NCBI GenBank assembly: GCA_938003565.1
Contig: CALKYB010000107.1
Coordinates: forward strand, 1 to 6,086
Reading direction: 5' to 3'
DNA: 6,086 nt
DNA from: an uncultured bacterium
Lineage (GTDB): Bacteria; Bdellovibrionota_C; UBA2361; SZUA-149; CALKYB01
Position numbers and translations under genes: made by a program. The notes beneath the pieces are model-generated. The model saw only the letters and a list, made by a program, of their open reading frames with translations. It had not been told where the DNA came from and ran no database searches. Positions 1 to 4,539 of the stretch are shown here, one piece after another. Each line of letters begins with the position of its first letter. Position 1 is the first letter of the stretch.

Positions 1-28
1 CCGCTGTCAGATTACAAGATCCAACTAC

Positions 29-352
29 CTACATAACCGGATAGCTGCTTCCGGTAGCACCCGGCTCACCATCCATCACAAGTGCTTTTGCATCGTTTTG
101 AATCATGGATGAGAAACCATTAATTAGCTTAATAAGCCTAGCAACTTCATTCCAATCCTCCTTCATTAGGCTCTGCTCCAGCTCCAAAGCAAGTCCCCTC
201 TGTTTTACCACCATTTCTCTGTACTGCTGAACATGGTGGAGAACATAAAACGGCACCCCAGGCCGACAACGCAGAACTGTATAGGTATCATCAATCGTGC
301 GCTCCAGTTTGGTGAACGATACTAACAACTTATTGACTAGTTTTGAGGACAT
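29..352 (-). CDS. hypothetical 107-residue helical protein
   Basis: I do not recognise this family. It is a complete reading frame with an ATG at 350-352 and a TAG stop at 29-31. The Shine-Dalgarno is weak (TAGG about 8 bases upstream). The protein has no cysteine pair, no signal peptide and no membrane segment. Residues 36-93 are rich in Leu, Glu, Gln, Lys and Met with few helix breakers and look like one or two long amphipathic helices. The C-terminal 14 residues are Gly/Ser/Pro-rich and probably disordered. It lies on the same strand as the rlmB-trpS operon, about 200 bases downstream of it, with a candidate promoter of its own, so it is probably a separate transcript. A small cytoplasmic adaptor or chaperone-like protein is possible but is only a guess from shape. 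Reality as a gene: fairly likely. Function: unknown. Confidence 0.65.
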   Translation of the reverse strand: MSSKLVNKLLVSFTKLERTIDDTYTVLRCRPGVPFYVLHHVQQYREMVVKQRGLALELEQSLMKEDWNEVARLIKLINGFSSMIQNDAKALVMDGEPGATGSSYPVM

Positions 353-435
353 CTAAAAGCCTAAAAATCTACCTGCTGACTACCTGAATTCGCTTCTCTA
401 AGCTAAACTCATAAACAGAGCCGCGCCCAATAGTG

Positions 436-464
436 AATCTAAACATTTTAACGCCCCACTTCAA
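436..464 (-). promoter_or_regulatory. putative sigma-70-type promoter of the 107-residue gene
   Basis: Read on the minus strand there is a TTGAAG (459-464) and a TAGATT (436-441) separated by exactly 17 bases. Each matches four of six consensus positions. The predicted start near 428 would give a leader of about 75 bases. The surrounding 353-543 stretch has no open frame and is AT-rich. This is pattern matching only, and a chance match is quite possible. Confidence 0.3.
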
Positions 465-543
465 AAAACGAGGTAAAATACTAAATTTACTAAAAAACTA
501 TAGATTTGTTTTTAAACCCAAGGGAAAGGGCTAAAAGATTACC

Positions 544-566
544 AAAAAAGGAGTTCAATATCTCCC
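544..566 (-). terminator. weak intrinsic terminator at the end of trpS
   Basis: On the minus strand GGAG (562-565 on plus as CTCC) pairs with CTCC (550-553 on plus as GGAG). A flanking G-U pair may extend the stem to 5 bp around an 8-base loop. It is followed at once by six T residues (544-549). The hairpin overlaps the trpS TGA stop at 555-557. The stem is short, so termination may be partial. Confidence 0.4.
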
Positions 567-1550
567 GACACCAAGAGCAGACCTAAGCTCAGATAGCGTT
601 TCAAAGGCCAGTACTCGGGCTTTCTGGGCACCTTGTAGTAATATGTCCTCTAAATCGTCTGGCCGGGCCATCCAACTATCATAGGAGGCTCTCAGAGGAG
701 AAAGTTCAAGATTTATAACTCGAAAAAGCTCCTGCTTGGCGACTCCATATCCCATACCACCAGCCCGGTATTTATTTGCCAGAGCATTTTGCTCGTCTTT
801 CGAGGCAAAGAATTTATAGAGCTTAAACACACTACACTTTTCTGGGTCCTTTTTTTCTTCAACCCCAAGGGAATCCGTGACTATTCGTTTTACTTTCTTT
901 TCTAAAGCCTTTTCAGTCTCAAATAATCCGATATAGTTATTATAGCTCTTCGACATTTTTCGCCCATCCAAGCCAGGAATCACTCCAGTCGACTCCTCAA
1001 TCAAAGGCTCAGGAATTGGGAACAAGTCCCCGTAAACAGAATTCATTTTTTGTGCGATTTCACGAGTCATCTCGATATGCTGCTTTTGGTCAGCTCCAAC
1101 AGGAATTTGCTCAGCACGATATAAAAGAATATCAGCAGCCATTAAGATAGGGTAAAACATCAAACCAGAGTTAACTGTATCACCTCTCGCCTTAGCATCT
1201 TTTAGAGCATGCGCTCGCTCAAGCAAACCTAGGGGGAAATTACAGGTTAAATACCAGGAGAGTTCACAAACTTCGGGCAAGTCCGACTGCCGAAAAAGAA
1301 TCGTCTCCTCTGGGTCAATTCCGATCGCTAAGTAGGCTGCAGTTAGGGAGCGAGTATAGTCTCTCAGTTTCTCAGCTTCTTTAACCGAAGTAAGTGCATG
1401 TAGATCAACCACACAAAACAAAGTCTCAGCGGTCTTACTAAGCTCGACAAAACGCTTCATCGCACCAAGATAGTTACCAAGGTGCACTTGCCCACCAGAG
1501 GGTTGAACACCTGACAATACTCGACCCTTGACGGTCGGTCCCTTACTCAT
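555..1550 (-). CDS. trpS: tryptophanyl-tRNA synthetase
   Basis: Cytoplasmic class I aminoacyl-tRNA synthetase that activates tryptophan with ATP and loads it on tRNA-Trp. With the chosen start the protein is 331 residues, the usual size for bacterial TrpS. The class I signatures are clear. The HIGH-type motif lies at residues 17-26 (P-S-G-G-Q-V-H-L-G-N), followed by N-Y-L-G-A. The KMSKS loop is exact at 198-202. Between them are M-A-A-D-I-L-L-Y (137-144), part of the tryptophan pocket, and V-G-A-D-Q-K-Q-H-I-E (151-160). The frame can be extended to a TTG at 1565. The ATG at 1548-1550 is preferred because it gives the family N-terminus, and an AGAGG sits just upstream of it. It lies 33 bases downstream of rlmB on the same strand, so the two are probably co-transcribed. 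All catalytic signatures are intact. Confidence 0.97.
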   Translation of the reverse strand: MSKGPTVKGRVLSGVQPSGGQVHLGNYLGAMKRFVELSKTAETLFCVVDLHALTSVKEAEKLRDYTRSLTAAYLAIGIDPEETILFRQSDLPEVCELSWYLTCNFPLGLLERAHALKDAKARGDTVNSGLMFYPILMAADILLYRAEQIPVGADQKQHIEMTREIAQKMNSVYGDLFPIPEPLIEESTGVIPGLDGRKMSKSYNNYIGLFETEKALEKKVKRIVTDSLGVEEKKDPEKCSVFKLYKFFASKDEQNALANKYRAGGMGYGVAKQELFRVINLELSPLRASYDSWMARPDDLEDILLQGAQKARVLAFETLSELRSALGVGRY

Positions 1551-1583
1551 TTGACCTCTTTCCAAACTAAAAAATAAGACCGA

Positions 1584-2348
1584 TCAACCCAGCGCAACAC
1601 CCCATTGTCGGAATACCTCAAATACCAGAACAGAGGCTGCCTGGGAAACATTTAGAGATTCCAACTCTCCGCCCATCGGTATATTTATCAACATGTCACA
1701 GTTCTCAGCTGTAAGCCTGCGCAAACCTGCCTCCTCACTCCCCATCACAAGGGCAAGTTTAGTCGGCAAATCAACGCTATAAACCGACACAGCATCTTCT
1801 GAAGCAGTAGCTCCATAAACCCAAAACTCACTTTTCTTGAGTCTCTCCATTAGTTGCGCCAGGTTTCCAACTACACACCAAGGCACCAGTTCAGTCCCTC
1901 CCATACTAATTCTTCGAACTGTAGGAGTAACCTGGGCACTTTGATTCTTAGTTAAAAACACACCGCTAGCCCCGGCCGAAGCAGCGAGTCTGAACAAACT
2001 ACCTAGATTGTTAGTATCTTGAACTCTATCAAGCACCAAGAAAAGTTGAGGAGTATCGTGACTGAGCTCCAAAATTGAATCAACACTATGCCCATCTGGT
2101 TTGAGAACTCCAACAGCACCTTGATGCTTTTCTCTAGCCAGCAGCGAGTCAAAATCCTCAACACCGAGATACTCAAGGCCAACACCCGCTTGCTTAGCTA
2201 ATTCGATAAGTCTAGCGATCCCGTCGGAAGACTTGGAGTCCTTTCGAATACATAGAGCCGACAAACGGGTTGGGGCATGAGTTAATACCTCAGAAATGGC
2301 ATTCTGACCCGGCAATAGTATTGAATTCTTAAATTTACTAGACGACAT
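1584..2348 (-). CDS. rlmB: 23S rRNA (guanosine-2'-O-)-methyltransferase, RlmB/TrmH family
   Basis: SPOUT-fold methyltransferase that uses S-adenosylmethionine. The family member RlmB modifies the 2'-O of G2251 in the 23S rRNA peptidyl-transferase loop. The chosen ATG gives 254 residues. Residues 11-83 form the substrate-binding domain that starts L-L-P-G-Q-N-A and ends H-Q-G-A-V-G-V. The knotted methylase domain follows with its three motifs. Motif 1 is at about 106-125 (L-D-R-V-Q-D-T-N-N-L-G-S-L-F-R; Asn114 and Arg120). Motif 2 is at about 199-225 (V-M-G-S-E-E-A-G-L-R-R then I-P-M). Motif 3 is at 231-240 (S-L-N-V-S-Q-A-A). A TTG at 2361-2363 would add five residues, but it has no ribosome site and the ATG at 2346-2348 is kept. 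It is the first gene of the operon with trpS. Other TrmH-type tRNA methylases share the motifs, but the N-terminal domain favours RlmB. Confidence 0.92.
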   Translation of the reverse strand: MSSSKFKNSILLPGQNAISEVLTHAPTRLSALCIRKDSKSSDGIARLIELAKQAGVGLEYLGVEDFDSLLAREKHQGAVGVLKPDGHSVDSILELSHDTPQLFLVLDRVQDTNNLGSLFRLAASAGASGVFLTKNQSAQVTPTVRRISMGGTELVPWCVVGNLAQLMERLKKSEFWVYGATASEDAVSVYSVDLPTKLALVMGSEEAGLRRLTAENCDMLINIPMGGELESLNVSQAASVLVFEVFRQWGVALG

Positions 2349-2446
2349 CTCAATATCACTCAACGAAGATTACTAGAGCCAATACGCAGTCGCACCTGCC
2401 CCATTATCAAACAATGTAGCGCAAGGGCCCGAAAGTCTCCAGAATC

Positions 2447-2474
2447 ATTATAAATTGGTGATAAATACTGAAAT
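2447..2474 (-). promoter_or_regulatory. putative promoter of the rlmB-trpS operon
   Basis: The minus strand carries a perfect TATAAT (2447-2452 as ATTATA on plus). Sixteen bases upstream is ATTTCA (2469-2474), only a three-of-six match to the -35 consensus. Transcription would start near 2440, about 92 bases before the ATG. The -35 region overlaps the outer end of repeat element 1, so the repeat may supply part of the promoter. The -10 is convincing, the -35 is not. Confidence 0.35.
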
Positions 2475-2503
2475 TTCGGTTTAGACGAACTTTCAGTCAG
2501 ATG

Positions 2504-2533
2504 GGTATGGCAGCGCCTTAGCACTGCCATACC
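2504..2533 (-). repeat. strong hairpin in repeat element 1
   Basis: Arms 2504-2513 and 2524-2533 are a perfect 10-bp inverted repeat (GGTATGGCAG / CTGCCATACC). In RNA from the minus strand the stem continues through a G-U pair and two G-C pairs to 13 bp closed by a UAAG tetraloop. In plus-strand RNA the same spot is a C-A mismatch. The asymmetry suggests the minus strand is the structured sense. No T run follows, so it is not a typical terminator. Confidence 0.6.
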
Positions 2534-2536
2534 ACA

Positions 2537-2584
2537 GGGTGAAGATTAATTTTAAATGCCGAAGTTTATAGTGGGCGGGGTATA
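2537..2584 (-). repeat. 48-bp repeat block, copy 1
   Basis: This block is 46/48 identical to the reverse complement of 5810-5857. The first 32 bases of the aligned block (from the TATACCCCGCCC end) are fully identical. The two differences are A/T at one position and C/T at another in the AT-rich half. The hairpin lies on the same side of the block in both copies, so block and hairpin travel together as one unit. Confidence 0.85.
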
Positions 2585-2625
2585 CCTGTATAATCGCCTC
2601 GCTCTCGCTCGGCTTATACTGAAAC
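2577..2625 (+). repeat. CCTCGCTC-N-CGCTCGG module, copy 1
   Basis: The order is GGGTATA, a spacer of about 12 bases, CCTCGCTCTCGCTCGG (2597-2612), and TATACTGAAAC (2615-2625). The same order occurs at 6016-6061 in the same orientation. The 48-bp block beside it is inverted between the two elements, so this module is inherited separately. Its GGGTATA start overlaps the end of the 48-bp block. Confidence 0.6.
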
Positions 2626-2726
2626 TGTGGAAGATAAACTAAAATACCGTATTTATAATGGTTTCAGTATACACTCTGATGCACCTAGAAGCTATCCAAT
2701 GAATCTCCTAACCCCACAGCTGAGGC

Positions 2727-2732
2727 TATAAT
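2727..2732 (+). promoter_or_regulatory. candidate -10 box for the zinc-ribbon/DUF3426 gene
   Basis: A perfect TATAAT lies here, 75 bases before the ATG. No good -35 is visible at 16-18 bases upstream and there is no extended -10 TG, so a chance match or an activator-dependent promoter are both possible. An imperfect inverted repeat, AACCCC (2710-2715) and GGGGTT (2764-2769), brackets it. Confidence 0.3.
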
Positions 2733-2751
2733 CCTTGAAACATTTTATCTG

Positions 2752-2792
2752 GCCAGCTGGCTAGGGGTTGAGCTATTCTCTAGGTCTAGACC
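2752..2792. promoter_or_regulatory. two palindromes in the leader of the zinc-ribbon gene
   Basis: Two perfect 10-bp palindromes, GCCAGCTGGC (2752-2761) and GGTCTAGACC (2783-2792), lie between the candidate -10 box and the ribosome site. The second ends one base before the AAAGGAG Shine-Dalgarno. Such sites could bind a dimeric regulator, or as RNA could limit ribosome access. No known operator is recognised. Confidence 0.25.
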
Positions 2793-2807
2793 GAAAGGAG
2801 ATCTGTA

Positions 2808-3938
2808 ATGATAGTACAGTGTAAAAATTGCGAGACGAGGTTTTCAGTTGATTCTGAACTATTTAAAAGCGTCACTAGTCCACGCTTCCATTGTTCACGC
2901 TGTGACCACTATTTCCAACTAGCAGATGGCTTGGCGGAAGAACCCGAATCAAAAGAAGACAGGGTGGAGCCCCAGACAACTCACGTAGTTGAGGACTCCA
3001 TTGATGATGAGGAAAATTTTAGAGAAGAGTTTGAAGCGGAAGATAACGAAGAGCAGACGCTATTTAGCGAAGCTAATTCTGAACTAGACTCTTCATTAAA
3101 TGAAGGACTTTCCTCAACAGATTGGCCCGCACGCATAAACTCTTCGTCTGCAACAATCCCCTCTCTTGCTCAAAGTAGTCTGGATGAATCAGACGTGCGG
3201 CCCTCTTGGCCAAGCATTGAAAAGACAAGTACAGTCCCAAAATCCTTCGATTCAAATACTTCTGGGACCGAACAAGAACTCCCGCTAGATTACTCAATTC
3301 AAAGAAAGCCTCCCCAGCCAGAAGTCGGATTCTCTCAAACAGTCCTCTCAAAAACACCTACTCACGCTCAAAATAGTTCATCCTCTCAAACTTGGAAGAA
3401 ACTTGGCCTACTCTCCATAGTTCCACTTTGCTTTACCGCTGGGCTCTATTATCTAAGTAAGAATATAGAAAACCTGCCGGCACTGGCTCAAAACTACCTA
3501 CTACTCACGCCTAAAGACCTACCCACGGTAGCGCCAGACGGAGTTGAGATTCTAGCACTTTCATCAAATTCGGAAGTGCTTGACGACGGAACTGAGTTCA
3601 TTGAAGTGGCTGGTGAAATCATTAATGGCTCACCGTTTCCTCTCAATGATGCGGTAGTTGAAGTAAAATTGTTTGATAAGGAAGGAAGCAATCTTCTTCG
3701 TGAAGCAGTATCGACTTCTAGTAAAATATCCGATGCCGAGTCAATTACATCTCTTTCAAAAGAAGTCCTAGTTGAAATGCAAAACGATTCAAGAGACGGA
3801 GCTCCAATCTTAAACGAGGACGGAGGACGGAAAAAATTCAGAGTTGTTTTATTTGAAGCCCCAAAAGAATCTTCATTCTATAGTGCAAGGGTCTATAGTG
3901 TGAACCAATCGAGAAAACATTTAGGCTTAAAAAAATAA
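2808..3938 (+). CDS. zinc-ribbon (MJ0042-type) membrane protein with DUF3426-like C-terminal domain
   Basis: A 376-residue protein with a three-part layout. Residues 3-38 form a zinc ribbon with two C-x-x-C pairs (Cys5/Cys8 and Cys29/Cys32), of the type annotated as the MJ0042 zinc-finger domain. Residues 43-195 are acidic and Ser/Thr/Pro-rich, low in hydrophobics and probably disordered. A single membrane helix lies at about 199-217. Residues 242-365 match the general pattern of DUF3426: a strand, then V-A-G-E-I-I-N-G-S-P-F-P-L (267-279), then V-V-E-V-K-L-F-D-K-E-G (283-293). The zinc ribbon should be cytoplasmic and the last domain periplasmic. The start is firm, with AAAGGAG seven bases before the ATG. 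The gene stands alone on this strand and converges on tatA. The biochemical role of this architecture is not established; a transmembrane sensor or envelope regulator is inference. Confidence 0.85.
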   Translation: MIVQCKNCETRFSVDSELFKSVTSPRFHCSRCDHYFQLADGLAEEPESKEDRVEPQTTHVVEDSIDDEENFREEFEAEDNEEQTLFSEANSELDSSLNEGLSSTDWPARINSSSATIPSLAQSSLDESDVRPSWPSIEKTSTVPKSFDSNTSGTEQELPLDYSIQRKPPQPEVGFSQTVLSKTPTHAQNSSSSQTWKKLGLLSIVPLCFTAGLYYLSKNIENLPALAQNYLLLTPKDLPTVAPDGVEILALSSNSEVLDDGTEFIEVAGEIINGSPFPLNDAVVEVKLFDKEGSNLLREAVSTSSKISDAESITSLSKEVLVEMQNDSRDGAPILNEDGGRKKFRVVLFEAPKESSFYSARVYSVNQSRKHLGLKK

Positions 3939-3958
3939 GGCAGCTACGATTAAGCTGC
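3932..3958 (-). terminator. intrinsic terminator of tatA
   Basis: On the minus strand GCAGCT pairs with AGCTGC (3953-3958 and 3940-3945) around a 7-base loop, followed by C and then a TTATTTTTTT-like run. The hairpin begins at the tatA TAG stop. Its T run is the complement of the A-rich last codons of the convergent zinc-ribbon gene, so terminator and coding sequence overlap. In the plus direction the hairpin has no T tail, so it is a good terminator only for tatA. Confidence 0.6.
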
Positions 3959-4140
3959 TAAGAATCCTCGTCCGTTTCCTTAGACTCTTTGTCCTCAATG
4001 AGCGGATCATTAACGCTTTTCTTGAAATTCTTAATCCCCTCGCCAAGACCAGAGCCTAGTTCAGGCAACTTTCCGACACCAAAAACTAGTACCAGCATAA
4101 CCAAAATTATCGCCAACTCGGGTATTCCTAAACCAAACAT
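3958..4140 (-). CDS. tatA: twin-arginine translocase subunit, TatA/E family
   Basis: Component of the Tat system, which exports folded proteins across the inner membrane. TatA-type subunits oligomerise to form the passage with TatC. The 60-residue protein has the full family pattern. A short N-terminal membrane helix spans about residues 5-21 with the polar residue Glu8 near its start. The hinge F-G-V-G-K-L-P-E-L-G (20-29) follows, then an amphipathic helix to about 43 (L-G-E-G-I-K-N-F-K-K-S) and a short acidic tail. It is shorter than E. coli TatA and near TatE in size. The start is supported by GGAGGAG just before the ATG. No tatB or tatC lies in the window, so partners must be encoded elsewhere. 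TatA versus TatE or TatB cannot be decided strictly, though the short tail argues against TatB. Confidence 0.9.
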   Translation of the reverse strand: MFGLGIPELAIILVMLVLVFGVGKLPELGSGLGEGIKNFKKSVNDPLIEDKESKETDEDS

Positions 4141-4154
4141 TTTCTCCTCCAGGC

Positions 4155-4177
4155 CCTAGTTCTAGGACCGCATTCTA
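4155..4177 (-). promoter_or_regulatory. possible tatA promoter -10 box and operator-like palindrome
   Basis: On the minus strand TAGAAT (4172-4177 as ATTCTA on plus) matches five of six -10 positions and would start transcription near 4165, a leader of about 25 bases. No matching -35 is visible. The inverted repeat CCTAG-TT-CTAGG (4155-4166) covers the predicted start site and could be a regulator site. Both calls are weak. Confidence 0.25.
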
Positions 4178-4479
4178 AAGACACTTAAAGACAAAGGCTA
4201 CAATAAAAGGTAAACAACGAGGCCCTCAACCATGCAACGGCTTTGATAGCGCCATATATAGCATAAAGCAAACTATCCACCCAAACACAAAAATTCAGCT
4301 TTGTTTGTTTCCAGTTAGCCAGAGCTCAAAGAGGAAAAATACTAGTTGAAGCATCGCAATTTCCCCTCTTGCCATTACTAAAGGTTAAGCGATAGTAAAC
4401 TAGAGACCCTGGGATTCTAGCCAATAGCACCCGCTGGACCATGTTCTTTTAAAATTATCTTGAGTAGATCGAAATTAAG
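4178..4479. other. noncoding intergenic stretch between tatA and the hydrolase-like gene
   Basis: There is no credible reading frame on either strand. It contains small inverted repeats: AAGAGG (4329-4334) with CCTCTT (4365-4370), and TTACTA (4375-4380) with TAGTAA (4392-4397) around an 11-base loop. An ATCGC/GCGAT pair (4353-4357 and 4388-4392) could compete with the latter. A TAAAAT at 4450-4455 is the best -10-like hexamer for the downstream gene but has no -35 partner. No tRNA or known RNA gene pattern is recognisable. Confidence 0.5.
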
Positions 4480-4496
4480 ACTTTTGAAGTCCTGAG
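4480..4496 (+). repeat. left arm of the 17-bp inverted repeat flanking the hydrolase-like gene
   Basis: ACTTTTGAAGTCCTGAG is the exact reverse complement of 5779-5795. It lies 43 bases before the ATG at 4540. Its last part (TCCTGA, 4490-4495) can also pair locally with TCAGGA (4506-4511), which overlaps the first of two AGGAGG motifs. Confidence 0.85.
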
Positions 4497-4507
4497 ATGT
4501 TTTCTTC

Positions 4508-4535
4508 AGGAGGTTAAACATTAAGGTTTAGGAGG
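4508..4535 (+). promoter_or_regulatory. duplicated Shine-Dalgarno region of the hydrolase-like gene
   Basis: Two perfect AGGAGG motifs lie at 4508-4513 and 4530-4535. The second is four bases before the ATG at 4540 and fixes that start, although the spacing is short. The first has no usable ATG, GTG or TTG at proper distance. It is partly covered by a possible 6-bp hairpin (4490-4495 with 4506-4511), so it may be a standby ribosome site or a relic. Confidence 0.55.
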
Positions 4536-4539
4536 CACC

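Larger units (their letters stand above)
2465..2671. repeat. intergenic repeat element 1 (mosaic, structured)
   Basis: This noncoding stretch of about 205 bases is bounded by a 9-bp inverted pair, ATACTGAAA (2465-2473) and TTTCAGTAT (2662-2670). Inside, in order, are a hairpin (2504-2533), a 48-bp block shared with element 2 (2537-2584), a CCTCGCTC-type module (2577-2625), and an 11-bp inverted repeat TATACTGAAAC (2615-2625) / GTTTCAGTATA (2661-2671). The last pair encloses a small aaata/tattt stem at 2642-2654. I see no open reading frame. Shared modules with 5776-6069 point to a dispersed, non-autonomous repeat family. Whether it moves as a unit cannot be told from two copies. Confidence 0.65.

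Noticed and set aside
1550..1565. TTG start adding five residues to trpS
   Set aside because: The ATG at 1548-1550 gives the usual family N-terminus and has AGAGG just upstream; the TTG has no better ribosome site.
2003..2185. Minus-strand frame of 60 codons inside rlmB
   Set aside because: It lies wholly within rlmB in another frame and shows no family pattern or ribosome site.
2348..2363. TTG start adding five residues to rlmB
   Set aside because: No Shine-Dalgarno precedes the TTG, and the extension is not part of the domain.
2465..2671. CRISPR-like array
   Set aside because: Repeats are few, differ in length and orientation, and lack regular spacers; no cas gene is nearby.
3073..3357. 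Minus-strand 94-codon frame opposite the zinc-ribbon gene
   Set aside because: It is a shadow of the low-complexity linker region; the forward gene has a strong ribosome site and clear domains.
4370..4450. tRNA-like look of GGTTAAGCGATAG and GGGATTCTAGCC
   Set aside because: No acceptor stem, no anticodon arm and no proper T-loop can be folded from it.
4508..4531. Leader mini-peptide starting at ATT (4519) behind the first AGGAGG
   Set aside because: It would be only three codons (ATT AAG GTT then TAG) with a very rare start codon, so there is no support beyond spacing.
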